Assembly: GCA_944363505.1 (NCBI GenBank)
Contig: CALVUD010000002.1
Span: 124,001 to 188,000, forward strand
Source of the DNA: an uncultured Clostridia bacterium
GTDB taxonomy: Bacteria; Bacillota; Clostridia; Christensenellales; DTU072
DNA: 64,000 bases
Reading direction: 5' to 3'
Part shown: positions 21,799 to 30,648 of the stretch, piece by piece
How the letters are laid out: every line of letters starts with the position of its first letter
How positions within the stretch are numbered: the stretch's first letter is position 1
The notes under the pieces: generated by a model
What the model was told of the DNA's origin: nothing
What the model saw: the letters and a program-made list of their open reading frames with translations, nothing else
The model's database searches: none
Made by a program: the position numbers and the translations under genes

Positions 21799-22623
21799 TC
21801 AGCGTTCCGACTCTTTTTTTTCGGCGTATGCCTCCTCGCTTTTCCTGATTTTGGAATTTAACGCGAAAATCCCGTACACCAGCGACGCCAGAACGGCGGC
21901 GACGATGATCAACCACAGCGGATGCCACAACCCCGTTGCCGCCGCGGCGGTTAAATAAACGGGTACGCCGAGCGTAACGAGCATCGGCGCAATGAACAAT
22001 GTAATGCGTTTTTTACGCAGGAAAAACGTAGTTACGGCTACGGAAAATACCGCCCAGAAAGGCAGGTAAGTAAAACTTACCCACGTTATTCCGGGAGATA
22101 TTCCCGCGGCGAGCCACAATACGAAAAACAACGCTATCGCAAGTATCACGCCGTAAGAAAATATTATCAGGTCGGTAGTATAATGGCGTTTGAGTTTTAC
22201 GTTATGCTCCAAAACCTTTGCCGAGAATACCGCATAAAGCGCAACCGCCATGATCGGAAAAATCGTGTACGCGCCTATCCCCCAGAATCCTTTTATCGCG
22301 ACCCCGAGTATCAGATACAGCACCACGGCGAAAAGCACGATGCTTAGCGAGGCGAGCACTCCGCGTTGGAATCTTGGGCTTTTCACGGTATCCAGCGGCT
22401 TCAGCCTCAGTTCGTTCAGCATAGCGGTATAATCTCCGAGCGAATCGATACACCTGGTATATATTTCGTCGTCGGAATATTCGGCTTTCGACTGTTTCAG
22501 ATCCATTGCGCGACTCATCAGATCGCCGAGCATGGATTCTCTGAGTTCAGCCGCTTCTTTCGACGGCGGTACCAGACGGAACTGCTTATCCAGATACGCC
22601 TTGAATCTTTCCAAAAAACTCAT
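21799..22623 (-). CDS. HAAS/DUF1700-type membrane protein (partner of PadR)
   Basis: A 274-residue protein. The N-terminal about 90 residues form a helical cytosolic domain (FLERFKAYLDKQF, then ELRESMLGDL), typical of the HAAS or permease-prefix domain found next to PadR regulators. The remainder has about six hydrophobic membrane segments and ends in a charged tail. Its ATG overlaps the padR stop (ATGA), so the two are translationally coupled. In this common pair the membrane protein is thought to work with the regulator in envelope or stress responses; the actual signal is unknown. Confidence 0.75.
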   Translation of the reverse strand: MSFLERFKAYLDKQFRLVPPSKEAAELRESMLGDLMSRAMDLKQSKAEYSDDEIYTRCIDSLGDYTAMLNELRLKPLDTVKSPRFQRGVLASLSIVLFAVVLYLILGVAIKGFWGIGAYTIFPIMAVALYAVFSAKVLEHNVKLKRHYTTDLIIFSYGVILAIALFFVLWLAAGISPGITWVSFTYLPFWAVFSVAVTTFFLRKKRITLFIAPMLVTLGVPVYLTAAAATGLWHPLWLIIVAAVLASLVYGIFALNSKIRKSEEAYAEKKESER

Positions 22624-22955
22624 TTATCGCCTCCGACTATCAATTTGTCCAATATCCTGCTCGCCTTTTTCCATTCGGCGAGTTTTTCCGCATAAAACTC
22701 TCTTCCCTTCGGGGTGATCTTGTAGTACCTTCTTCTCGCGCCGCCGACTCCGTCCCCCCAATACGTGGTCAGAAGCCCGTCCTCTTCCATGCGTTTGAAG
22801 GCAGTGTAAATTGTGGCGTCCTTGACGTCGATTATACCCTCACCCCCGTCGATGATGGTTTTGGAAATTTCGTATCCGTAGCTGTCGCCCTCGGAGAGAA
22901 TACGCAGTATTATCGTTTCGGTATGCCCTCTGAGAATGTCCCCGCCGTGCGCCAC
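22620..22955 (-). CDS. PadR family transcriptional regulator
   Basis: A 111-residue winged-helix DNA-binding protein: ILRILSEGDSYGYEISK, then a turn and the wing with DGLLTTYW and GGARRRYYKITPKG, all characteristic of PadR. The start is GTG, preceded by GCGAGG at normal spacing. The length is that of the short PadR class without a long effector domain. It is first in an operon with the HAAS membrane protein (4-bp overlap). A consensus promoter lies upstream, and PadR proteins usually repress their own operon. Confidence 0.93.
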   Translation of the reverse strand: MAHGGDILRGHTETIILRILSEGDSYGYEISKTIIDGGEGIIDVKDATIYTAFKRMEEDGLLTTYWGDGVGGARRRYYKITPKGREFYAEKLAEWKKASRILDKLIVGGDK

Positions 22956-22991
22956 CGTATACCTCGCTTTACAGTTTAACTATCTAAACAG

Positions 22992-23020
22992 ATTATATAC
23001 CCGTTATGGCGATATGTCAA
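22992..23020 (-). promoter_or_regulatory. padR operon promoter
   Basis: A perfect TTGACA (23015-23020) and perfect TATAAT (22992-22997) with 17-bp spacing. Just downstream, GTTTA-N6-TAAAC (22974-22989) is a weak inverted repeat that could be part of an operator. Confidence 0.8.
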
Positions 23021-23032
23021 TGCTTTTTCCGC

Positions 23033-23059
23033 AAAAAAATCCGCCGCAAATGCGTCGGA
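23033..23059 (-). terminator. Terminator after the ECF S component
   Basis: On the minus strand TCCGACGCA / TGCGGCGGA, a 9-bp stem with one mismatch and a TT loop, is followed by seven T. Confidence 0.75.
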
Positions 23060-23088
23060 AGGATAGATACGGTTTTATTTTGTTACGG

Positions 23089-23670
23089 TTAACGTGCTTT
23101 CTCCGACGACAATGCGGAAGCGATAAGCGCGATCACGGCGGGAGCCAGGAACAACTGCAGAATAACGCCGTGAAGTCCCGACTTAACCTGTGAAAACGCC
23201 ATACCGAACGACAGTGCCGATACGCTCTCGAACATATACGCGGTCAGCAAGAACGCGCCCCTGCCGAGAACGAACGCGAGCGCGACCGCGACGAACGCAA
23301 GCGATTTACGCTTTACGACGGCTGCGGAAAACGCTCCCGAAACAGCCGCGAATATTCCCAGTTCGACGATCATGTACGGCAACCTTAAAAGCGCCGGCAT
23401 GGGCGCGCCTGCCGCAGAGGTTATCAGATAACTCACGATCGGGCTGAGCACGCCGACGGCGAGTCCCCATTTAAAGCCTAAAACGGCGCCGCCGATTATC
23501 ACGGGAATGTACATCGGCAGCCATTCGGCGCCGCCCGAAGCGCCCGCCGCCGCATGCACTATCTGCGGCAGGATCAGCGCGGCGAGTATCACGGAAAGCG
23601 CGACCGCGCTTTTGACTGTAGTTATTTTTGCGGCTGAAGCGCCGCTCCTTTTCATCGCTCGCTCGATCAT
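23089..23670 (-). CDS. ECF transporter S component (substrate-binding membrane subunit)
   Basis: A 193-residue hydrophobic protein with about six membrane segments. The block MYIPVIIGGAVLGFKWGLA followed by SPIVSYLIT matches the conserved regions of group II energy-coupling-factor S components (vitamin or vitamin-precursor importers). No ATPase or EcfT gene is adjacent, as expected for group II proteins that share one energising module. The substrate cannot be told from the sequence, and no riboswitch was recognised in the 60 nt upstream. AGGAG precedes the ATG at 23670. It may be the last gene of an adh-flavodoxin-ECF transcript. Confidence 0.75.
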   Translation of the reverse strand: MIERAMKRSGASAAKITTVKSAVALSVILAALILPQIVHAAAGASGGAEWLPMYIPVIIGGAVLGFKWGLAVGVLSPIVSYLITSAAGAPMPALLRLPYMIVELGIFAAVSGAFSAAVVKRKSLAFVAVALAFVLGRGAFLLTAYMFESVSALSFGMAFSQVKSGLHGVILQLFLAPAVIALIASALSSEKAR

Positions 23671-23730
23671 GTTGACTCCTGAAACCGATAAATCAAATAT
23701 GTATTATTTCTATGGGCGAAACGCCGTCTA

Positions 23731-24201
23731 CTATTTCCCGATTGCCTCCGCCGCCCATGCAGCCAGTTCCTTATCGTCCGTTTTAAAGCGCGCGAGATAC
23801 GCTTTTTCGGGCTTCGTCTTCGCTATCGAAGCTATCTTCTCGTCGGAACCCGACAGACCGCTTCCTCCGCTGGTCGCAAACGGTATCAAGCGTTTACCTT
23901 TAAACGACGCCGATTCCAAAAAGCTGTATATTATCATCGGCGCGTCGTACCACCATAGCGGATATCCCACGAATACGACGTCCGCAGCCTTGATTTCCGC
24001 GACCGGGTCGTTTTTAAGAGCCGGACGCGCTTCGGATTCCTTTTCCTTTTTCGCTATCGCCAAAACTTCGTTATACGAAGCGGGATAAGCGTTCTTCGGC
24101 TCGATTTCGTACAACTTGCCGCCAACGGCTTTCTGAACGGTTTCAGCCGCCCGACGCGTCGTGCCCGAATGTGAAAAATATGCTATCAGGATCTTTGACA
24201 T
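23731..24201 (-). CDS. Flavodoxin
   Basis: A 156-residue FMN-binding electron carrier. The phosphate loop SHSGTTRRAAE (about residues 10-20) and the isoalloxazine-binding region GYPLWWYDAP (about 78-87) are typical of the Flavodoxin_4 type found in anaerobes. GGAGG precedes the ATG. The gene lies 18 nt after the alcohol dehydrogenase stop, so the two are probably co-transcribed; a redox link between them is an inference. Confidence 0.9.
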   Translation of the reverse strand: MSKILIAYFSHSGTTRRAAETVQKAVGGKLYEIEPKNAYPASYNEVLAIAKKEKESEARPALKNDPVAEIKAADVVFVGYPLWWYDAPMIIYSFLESASFKGKRLIPFATSGGSGLSGSDEKIASIAKTKPEKAYLARFKTDDKELAAWAAEAIGK

Positions 24202-24219
24202 ATCCGCCTCCCTATTTTG

Positions 24220-25383
24220 TCAAAACGCGGCTTCCAGAACCTTCAGAATGTCTTCCGCACGCATTTCGTAATAGCCGCCGCCCGTAACACAGGAATCGGC
24301 TATAGGCTTTAACATCTCCTCGGTAACTCCTATCGCCCTCAGATTATCGGGTATGCCGAGCTTTTTTATGAAATCGCCCAAAGCGGCAATGCCTTTCAGG
24401 GCGGTCTCGTCGTCTGACACCGTGGAGATCTCGATATCGAACACGTTATGGGCGAAACGCACGAATTTCTTGATACCGTATTTGTAGATATACTTGTAGT
24501 AAGGAACCGAGATGACTCCAAGCCCGATGCCGTGAGCGCAGTCGGTATAAGCGCCGATCTGATGTTCTATCATATGCACTTCCCAGTCCTGCGTCTTGGA
24601 TACGCCCGTAACGGTGTTCAGTCCCATCGTCGCCGCCCACATGATATTGCTGCGGGCCTCGTAATCGTTGGGGTTTTCCAAAGCCTTTTCCGCGGATACG
24701 ATCAGCGAGCGCATCAACCCCTCCAAAAGGTAATCCGTAACGTTGTCGTCGTCGCCCGAAAAGTACTGCTCCATAAGGTGCGACATGGTGTCGAATATGC
24801 CGCTGACCATTTGATACTCAGGTACGGAATATGTAAATTCGGGATTCAGTATAGAGAACTTCGGATATACCGAACTCGGGAAAACCCTGCCGTTTTTGAG
24901 CATGACTTCCTCGTTGGTTATAACCGAACCGCCGTTCATTTCCGAACCTGTTCCCGCCATCGTCAACACGCTGCCCACGGGTACGATCCTGCCGGTGGGT
25001 TCCTCGAAATCTATCCAGTATTTCGTCCATGCGTCGCCGTCGCAGTAAGCGGCGACGGACACCGCCTTCGCGCAGTCTATGACCGAACCGCCGCCCACGG
25101 CGAGTATCAGGTCTATACCGTTTTCTCTGACGAGACGCGCCCCTTCCAGCACCTGAGAATAACTCGGATTCGGCTTTATGCCCCCGAGTTCGGTTACGCG
25201 TTTGCCGCACGCCGAAAGGATATCGTTTACTTTGTCGTAAATACCCGTTCTTTTCACGGAGCCTTTGCCGTACATCAACAAAACGTTGTCGCCGTACAGT
25301 CCCAATTCCCCTTTCAATTCGGAAAGCGATTCTTTACCGAAGTGAATTCTGGTCGGATTATAATATGTAAAATCGTATTTCAT
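24220..25383 (-). CDS. Iron-containing alcohol dehydrogenase (butanol dehydrogenase-like)
   Basis: A 387-residue group III alcohol dehydrogenase that reduces aldehydes to alcohols with NAD(P)H. The dinucleotide-binding motif GGGSVIDCAK and the metal-binding regions FDTMSHLMEQY and CAHGIGLG are present. The length and N-terminus (YYNPTRIHFG) match the YugJ/BdhA subgroup. In a fermenter it would dispose of reducing power as alcohol. AAAGGAGG lies about 10 nt before the ATG. A promoter is visible upstream, and a flavodoxin gene follows. Confidence 0.9.
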   Translation of the reverse strand: MKYDFTYYNPTRIHFGKESLSELKGELGLYGDNVLLMYGKGSVKRTGIYDKVNDILSACGKRVTELGGIKPNPSYSQVLEGARLVRENGIDLILAVGGGSVIDCAKAVSVAAYCDGDAWTKYWIDFEEPTGRIVPVGSVLTMAGTGSEMNGGSVITNEEVMLKNGRVFPSSVYPKFSILNPEFTYSVPEYQMVSGIFDTMSHLMEQYFSGDDDNVTDYLLEGLMRSLIVSAEKALENPNDYEARSNIMWAATMGLNTVTGVSKTQDWEVHMIEHQIGAYTDCAHGIGLGVISVPYYKYIYKYGIKKFVRFAHNVFDIEISTVSDDETALKGIAALGDFIKKLGIPDNLRAIGVTEEMLKPIADSCVTGGGYYEMRAEDILKVLEAAF

Positions 25384-25413
25384 AATCGGTCAGCCTCCTT
25401 TTATGATATATGT

Positions 25414-25443
25414 ATTATAGCACTTTTGCCGCGCGTTGTAAAT
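25414..25443 (-). promoter_or_regulatory. Promoter of the adh-flavodoxin group
   Basis: A perfect TATAAT (25414-25419) with TTTACA at 18-bp spacing (or TTACAA at 17 bp) on the minus strand. Confidence 0.6.
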
Positions 25444-25503
25444 CGCCCTATCTTTACTTAGCGTCGAAGCCGGGAGCTAAGCCTCGCATTATGTCGCAAT
25501 ATA

Positions 25504-25543
25504 CCTAAGGGGGTATGCCTATTGCGGCGTACCCCCGTTTAGG
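25504..25543 (-). terminator. Hairpin after the aminotransferase gene
   Basis: CCTAA-GGGGGTA on one side pairs with TACCCCC-(bulge)-TTAGG on the other, just downstream of the aminotransferase stop. The T-tract on the minus strand is poor, so this is a probable, not certain, terminator. Confidence 0.5.
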
Positions 25544-25552
25544 TTTTGAAAC

Positions 25553-26806
25553 TCATTCTGACAGATATGCGATCTTTGCGGCAACAGCAAATATGTGCGT
25601 CGCTTCCACCAGTTCGTCTATCGGCGGCAGAGACGGCGCGATCCTGAGATTCGAATCGTTCGGATCCTTTTTATAGGGATAAGTCGCTCCTGCGCCCGTA
25701 AACACCACGCCCATTTCTTTTGCGAGAGCGACGGTCTTTTTGGCGGTACCCGGCATCAGATCCACCGAAATGAAATATCCGCCCTCGGGCTTCGTCCACT
25801 TTGCTATACCCGTATCGCCGAGTTCTTCTTCGAGGATTTCGATGACCGCTTCGAATTTCGGACGCATTATAGCGGCATGCTTTTCCATCAGCGCGTAAAT
25901 ACCTTCGACGTTTTTAAAGAATCTGTAATGCGCGAGCTGAACCATCTTGTCGGGGCCGATGCTCTGGATATTCATTTGTTTTTTTATCTCCGCGATGTTC
26001 TTTTCGGAAGAATACATGAACGCGACGCCCGCTCCCGCGAAGGTGATCTTGGAAGTCGAGCCGAAGCCGTAGATCATGTCCTCGTTCCCGTACTTTTTGG
26101 CGAGCGCCAGAATATTCGCCTGTTCGCGTTGTTCATACAGCGCGTGGACCATATACGCGTTATCCCACATCAGCCTGAAATCGGGGGCGGCGGGTTTCAT
26201 CTTTGCCAGTCTTTCGACGACCGCGTCCGAATATACGACTCCCGTGGGATTGGAATACTTGGGCACGTTCCACATACCTTTCACGGAGGGATCTTTGATC
26301 AGTTCCTCGACCTTGTCCATGTCGGGACCGTCGTCTTTCATGTCGACGTTGATCATTTCGATGCCGAACAGCTCCGTAACGGCAAAGTGTCTGTCGTATC
26401 CCGGTACGGGACATATCCATTTTATTTTGCCCTGTTTGTTCCAAGGTTCGCAGCCCGATACTCCGAACTGCATGGCGCGCTGAACAGAGTCGTACATAAG
26501 GTTCAGACTGGCGTTGTAAGCGACGATTATCTCGTTTTCGCCTACACCCGCAAGCTCCGCAAACAGTTTCTTGATTTCCGGAATGCCGTCGTTGATGCCG
26601 TAATTGCGGTAATCCTGTTTGCCGACGTATCCCAAAGAGGGATCGAGCTCTTTATAAAGTCCGTTCGACAGATCCAGCTGATCTTTTGAAGGTTTGCCGC
26701 GGCTCATGTCGAGCTTAAGACCTTTTTGAACGTACAGATTCATACGTTCCCGCATTTCGGCGAGCAACTTTTGCTTTTCGCTTGCGGTCAGAGTTAAATA
26801 ATTCAT
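25553..26806 (-). CDS. PLP-dependent aminotransferase (aspartate aminotransferase, PF12897-like subgroup)
   Basis: A 417-residue fold-type I aminotransferase. The internal aldimine lysine is in STSKITFAGAG (Lys253), the cofactor-phosphate region precedes it, and SNPTG (about 185-189) and the late SNLRIAPS arginine bind substrate. The N-terminal MSRGKPSKDQLDLS block is typical of the Asp_aminotransf (1c-like) subgroup rather than AspC. It probably exchanges amino groups between aspartate or alanine and 2-oxoacids; the substrate range is inferred. The gap to der is 28 nt, so it may be the last gene of parE-parC-der. Confidence 0.82.
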   Translation of the reverse strand: MNYLTLTASEKQKLLAEMRERMNLYVQKGLKLDMSRGKPSKDQLDLSNGLYKELDPSLGYVGKQDYRNYGINDGIPEIKKLFAELAGVGENEIIVAYNASLNLMYDSVQRAMQFGVSGCEPWNKQGKIKWICPVPGYDRHFAVTELFGIEMINVDMKDDGPDMDKVEELIKDPSVKGMWNVPKYSNPTGVVYSDAVVERLAKMKPAAPDFRLMWDNAYMVHALYEQREQANILALAKKYGNEDMIYGFGSTSKITFAGAGVAFMYSSEKNIAEIKKQMNIQSIGPDKMVQLAHYRFFKNVEGIYALMEKHAAIMRPKFEAVIEILEEELGDTGIAKWTKPEGGYFISVDLMPGTAKKTVALAKEMGVVFTGAGATYPYKKDPNDSNLRIAPSLPPIDELVEATHIFAVAAKIAYLSE

Positions 26807-26834
26807 ATAAAACCTCTCGTAAATAATTTATCGT

Positions 26835-28160
26835 TTATCGGTTGTCGTCCTCGGCTTTGGCACGGACGGTTATGCGTATGGGAGTGCCCGAAAAATCGAA
26901 TGATTTCCTCAGGCTGTTTTCCAGATACCTTCTGTATGAAAAATGCATCAGTTTCGGGTCGTTGACGAATACTACGAAAGACGGCGGATTCGTTCCGACC
27001 TGAGTGCAATAGAATATCTTTAGTCTTTTACCGTTATGTGTCGGCGGCGGATTTACGGTAATGGCATCCCCGATCACGTCGTTAAGTAACCCTGTCGTTA
27101 CCCTTTGGGACGTATGCGCGTAAACCTCGTCAACCGCGGGAAGTACGGTGGAAACGCGCTGACCGCTTAGGGCGGAAATATATCTGACATAGAAATAGTC
27201 CATGAATTTCAGATCCTGTTTAAGCCCCGCCGTAATCCGGTTCATCGTCGATTCGTCCTTTTCCACGGCGTCCCACTTGTTCATGACGATAATCCCGGGT
27301 TTACCCGCTTCGTGGACGAGTCCCGCTATTTTTACGTCCTGTTCGGTAAAGCCTTCGACGGCGTCGACCATTATCAAAACGACGTCGGCGCGCCTTATCG
27401 CGGCGATGCTCCTGACTACTGAATAATATTCGACGTCCTCCTCCACCCTGGCTTTTTTGCGAATACCCGCGGTATCGATAAGCATGTATCTCCTGCCCTC
27501 GTATTCGAACGGAGTGTCTATCGCGTCGCGCGTCGTACCCGCAACGGACGAAACTATCACCCTCTCGTAACCGAGTATCCTGTTCACCAGCGAGGATTTG
27601 CCCGAATTGGGCTTTCCCACCACGGCGATTTTGAGCGTCTCGCCGTCGTCTGTTGCGCTGTCCGCGTCGCCGAAGCGCGCGACCACCTCGTCCAACAGAT
27701 CGCCGAGACCGAGGCTCTGTTCCGCGGATACCGCCACGGGATCGCCCATATCCAGTTCATAGAAATCGTACATCGCGGACGAATCGGGTCCGTCTATTTT
27801 GTTGACCGCCAGCACGACGGGTTTTTTTGTCTTACGCAAAAAATCGGCAATGTCGTGATCCCCGGGAGTTACCCCCGCCTTTCCGTCGGTAAAGAACAGT
27901 ATTACGTCGGCAAGGTCCACCGCCAGTTCAGCCTGACGTTTGATGTGCCGCCACATCGAGTCCTCGCTTTTAAGTTCCATTCCGCCCGTATCCACCAAAG
28001 TGAACGCGCGTCCGCACCACTCGACGTCGACGTAAACCCTGTCGCGCGTTACGCCCGGCATATCGTCCACGATACTAACCCTGCGTCCCGCCATTTTATT
28101 GAAAAAAGTCGATTTGCCGACGTTGGGTCTTCCGACGACGGCGACTATCGGTTTTGCCAT
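26835..28160 (-). CDS. der: Ribosome assembly GTPase Der (EngA)
   Basis: A 441-residue GTPase with two consecutive G domains, a feature unique to Der. The first P-loop is GRPNVGKST (about 10-18), the second GKPNSGKSS (about 180-188), each followed by DTGG or DTAG and NK(I/W)D motifs. A C-terminal KH-like domain follows. It acts in maturation of the 50S subunit. It starts one base after the parC stop, with GGAGG inside the parC end, so it is coupled to parC. Confidence 0.97.
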   Translation of the reverse strand: MAKPIVAVVGRPNVGKSTFFNKMAGRRVSIVDDMPGVTRDRVYVDVEWCGRAFTLVDTGGMELKSEDSMWRHIKRQAELAVDLADVILFFTDGKAGVTPGDHDIADFLRKTKKPVVLAVNKIDGPDSSAMYDFYELDMGDPVAVSAEQSLGLGDLLDEVVARFGDADSATDDGETLKIAVVGKPNSGKSSLVNRILGYERVIVSSVAGTTRDAIDTPFEYEGRRYMLIDTAGIRKKARVEEDVEYYSVVRSIAAIRRADVVLIMVDAVEGFTEQDVKIAGLVHEAGKPGIIVMNKWDAVEKDESTMNRITAGLKQDLKFMDYFYVRYISALSGQRVSTVLPAVDEVYAHTSQRVTTGLLNDVIGDAITVNPPPTHNGKRLKIFYCTQVGTNPPSFVVFVNDPKLMHFSYRRYLENSLRKSFDFSGTPIRITVRAKAEDDNR

Positions 28161-28161
28161 A

Positions 28162-30648
28162 TCAGATTTCCTCCGCGTGTCTGAATACGCGCTTTATTTT
28201 TACTCCGCGCAGTATGGGTTTACCCTTGGTATCCTTTTTCTCTATACGGATCTCCTCGGTGTCCACGGCGTGCAGTTCGCCTTCGTCGTCCTCGAACACG
28301 ACCTTGAAATTATCCAGCACCTTCGCCGCGAAGCCTACGGCGTTGTCGTCGCCGTAGATGTCTATTATCCTCAGTCCCTTGCGGTTACGCTTCATCGGAC
28401 CGAATTCGGAAGCTATGACGCGTTTACCCGTTCCCTTCTCGGTAATGACCAAAATTTCTCCCAAAGGCATCGGCATTTCGTTGCCGTTTTCGTCCTCGAC
28501 GATCTCCACGTCCGCCTGCGCCGCAAATACCACCTTTGCGCCGCGGTTTAAGTTGACGCCTATCACGCCGCCCGCGATTCTACCCTGTTCGGGATAGTCG
28601 TCGGTCAGCGTGTTTACGCACTGACCGTCCGAGGTTACGAACAGCACGGTCGAACCGGGCGTCTCGATCTCCGCCCCGATCACGCTGTCGCCGTCTTTAA
28701 GCGTTATGACCTGATACATGCTCTTACCGACGATATACGCGCTCATGGCGCTCTTTTTGACCATACCCTGTTCCGTATAGATATATACGTCCTCCGTCGG
28801 CGGATTTTCGGGATCGACGGTGAATATCGCCGTCGCCTTTTCTTTCGAAGGCGCGTCGGGGAACAATTCTTTCAGCGATTCCGCCTTTTCGCCCCATTGT
28901 CTGTCGCGTATGGCGGAAGGATCGATACGGTAGCAATTTCCCTCGCTGCCCACGATCAGCGCGATATGCCCCGGCTCTATCTGTTTCAGCGCGGTATGCT
29001 CCGCCTGTATCCCGCCGGACGCCGCCTCGCGGTTCGCGGCGATATAGCTTCTGCTGGTCATGAACTTCACTCCGCCGTCTGCGGATATGGCGGCGATCAT
29101 GCGTTTTGCCGTGCGCTTCGTGGGGTCGAAAGGCTTGACGTCGACGTCTTTCAAATCTCCTATTATCGTCGTCAGGCGTTTTGCGCCCGCTTCGTTTTTA
29201 TAACGGTCGCGAATCTCCAAAAGCTCCGCCCTGACTACCGCCGTCTGCTCGCGCACGGAATCCTTGATGCGTGTCAAGCGTGCGATGTCTTTTTTAAGTC
29301 CTTGCAATTCGTCGCGGTACTTGCCGACGTCGAGTTTGTTGATGTTGCCCAGCTGTAAACTGAGTATGGCTTCCGCCTGAACCTCGCTGAGCGAATAACG
29401 CGCCCTTAATTTCTGTTTTGCCTCCGTGCGGTTTGCCGCGGAACGTATCAGGGCTATGACCTCGTCGATGTCGGGAATGACGGTAAGGTAGCCTTCCAGT
29501 ATTTCCGCGCGTTTTTTAGCGACGCCCAGTTCGTATATGCTGCGGCTCTTGACTATCTGTTTCTGATAGTTCAGATAGTATTCCAGAACCTTGTTCAGCC
29601 CCATCAGCCTGGGCTTGCCGTCGGCGATAGCCACCATGTTCATACTGAAAGACGACTGAAGATCGGTGTATTTATACAAACCGTCGAGGATCTTTACGGC
29701 GTCCTCGCCGCGTTTTAACTTTATGACTATACGTATAGAACGCGTGGTTTCGTCGGAAATTTCGGAAATATTACCGAAGATCTCCTTTTTCTTTTCGCGC
29801 AGAGTGTATATCTTGTCGATAAGCGTATGCGGGTTCGCGCCCCAGGGAAGCTCGGTCACGACTATCGTCTGACGATCGCCGTCTCCCTCTATTTCAGCCC
29901 TGCCGCGCAGTATCAGTTTGCCTTTTCCCGTGCGGTATGCGTTGACGAGTTCTTCGCCGCCCACCAGAAAACCTCCCGACGGGAAATCGGGTCCCTTGAT
30001 GTATTTCATCAGTTCCTCGACGCCGATCCTGGGATTATCCAGCATCGCAACGCAGCCGTCTATGACCTCGGTCAGGTTATGCGTCGGGATATTGGTGGCA
30101 AGTCCTATCGCGATTCCGGAAGCGCCGTTCACCAACAGATTCGGGAAACGCCCGGGAAGCAGGTCGGGTTCGTCCAGAGTGTCGTCGAAGTTTTTGTTCC
30201 AGCGCACGGTGTCCTTGTCGATGTCGCGCAGAAGCTCCGTGCCCAGAGCGCCCATCTCGACCTCGGTATAACGCATCGCGGCGGGCGGGTCCGTCAGCGT
30301 TCCGAAGTTGCCCTGCCCCTTTATCAGCGGCATGCGCATGCTGAAGTCCTGGGTCAGTCTCGCCATCGCCTCGTATATCGAAGTGTCGCCGTGCGGGTGA
30401 TATTTACCCATACAGTCGCCGACGATACGCGCCGATTTTTTGAAGCCGCCTTTCGGCTTCATGTTCAGGTTGTACATGGTGTACAGGATCCTGCGCTGAA
30501 CGGGTTTCAGCCCGTCCTCCACCCTGGGAAGCGCCCTGTCAAGAATAACGTGCTCCGAATAGATCATCATCGATTCGGGCATTATGTTTTCTATCGGCTT
30601 TTCCAGTATATTCTGATCGAGTTCGAAACTCAGTTGTTTCCCTTTCAT
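28162..30648 (-). CDS. parC: DNA topoisomerase IV subunit A
   Basis: An 828-residue type IIA topoisomerase A subunit. The breakage-reunion domain contains the active-site tyrosine in AAMRYTEVEM, and the quinolone-determining region HPHGDTSIYEA has Thr at the usual Ser position. The C-terminal half has the DNA-wrapping beta-propeller blades. The N-terminus with PESMMIYSEHVILDRALP is ParC-like rather than GyrA-like, and pairing with parE supports topoisomerase IV, although a gyrase role cannot be fully excluded. Its ATG overlaps the parE TGA (ATGA). Confidence 0.9.
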   Translation of the reverse strand: MKGKQLSFELDQNILEKPIENIMPESMMIYSEHVILDRALPRVEDGLKPVQRRILYTMYNLNMKPKGGFKKSARIVGDCMGKYHPHGDTSIYEAMARLTQDFSMRMPLIKGQGNFGTLTDPPAAMRYTEVEMGALGTELLRDIDKDTVRWNKNFDDTLDEPDLLPGRFPNLLVNGASGIAIGLATNIPTHNLTEVIDGCVAMLDNPRIGVEELMKYIKGPDFPSGGFLVGGEELVNAYRTGKGKLILRGRAEIEGDGDRQTIVVTELPWGANPHTLIDKIYTLREKKKEIFGNISEISDETTRSIRIVIKLKRGEDAVKILDGLYKYTDLQSSFSMNMVAIADGKPRLMGLNKVLEYYLNYQKQIVKSRSIYELGVAKKRAEILEGYLTVIPDIDEVIALIRSAANRTEAKQKLRARYSLSEVQAEAILSLQLGNINKLDVGKYRDELQGLKKDIARLTRIKDSVREQTAVVRAELLEIRDRYKNEAGAKRLTTIIGDLKDVDVKPFDPTKRTAKRMIAAISADGGVKFMTSRSYIAANREAASGGIQAEHTALKQIEPGHIALIVGSEGNCYRIDPSAIRDRQWGEKAESLKELFPDAPSKEKATAIFTVDPENPPTEDVYIYTEQGMVKKSAMSAYIVGKSMYQVITLKDGDSVIGAEIETPGSTVLFVTSDGQCVNTLTDDYPEQGRIAGGVIGVNLNRGAKVVFAAQADVEIVEDENGNEMPMPLGEILVITEKGTGKRVIASEFGPMKRNRKGLRIIDIYGDDNAVGFAAKVLDNFKVVFEDDEGELHAVDTEEIRIEKKDTKGKPILRGVKIKRVFRHAEEI

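Noticed and set aside
22974..22989. GTTTA-N6-TAAAC as the PadR operator
   Set aside because: Position fits, but it is short and AT-rich and does not match the ATGT-N8-ACAT style known for some PadR proteins; left as a remark in the promoter entry.
23671..23730. Riboswitch upstream of the ECF S component
   Set aside because: Only 60 nt, with no recognisable conserved riboswitch core.
25457..25481. CTTAGC...GCTAAG inverted repeat between adh and the aminotransferase gene
   Set aside because: Only 6 bp with a 13-nt loop and no T-run; not enough for a terminator or operator call.
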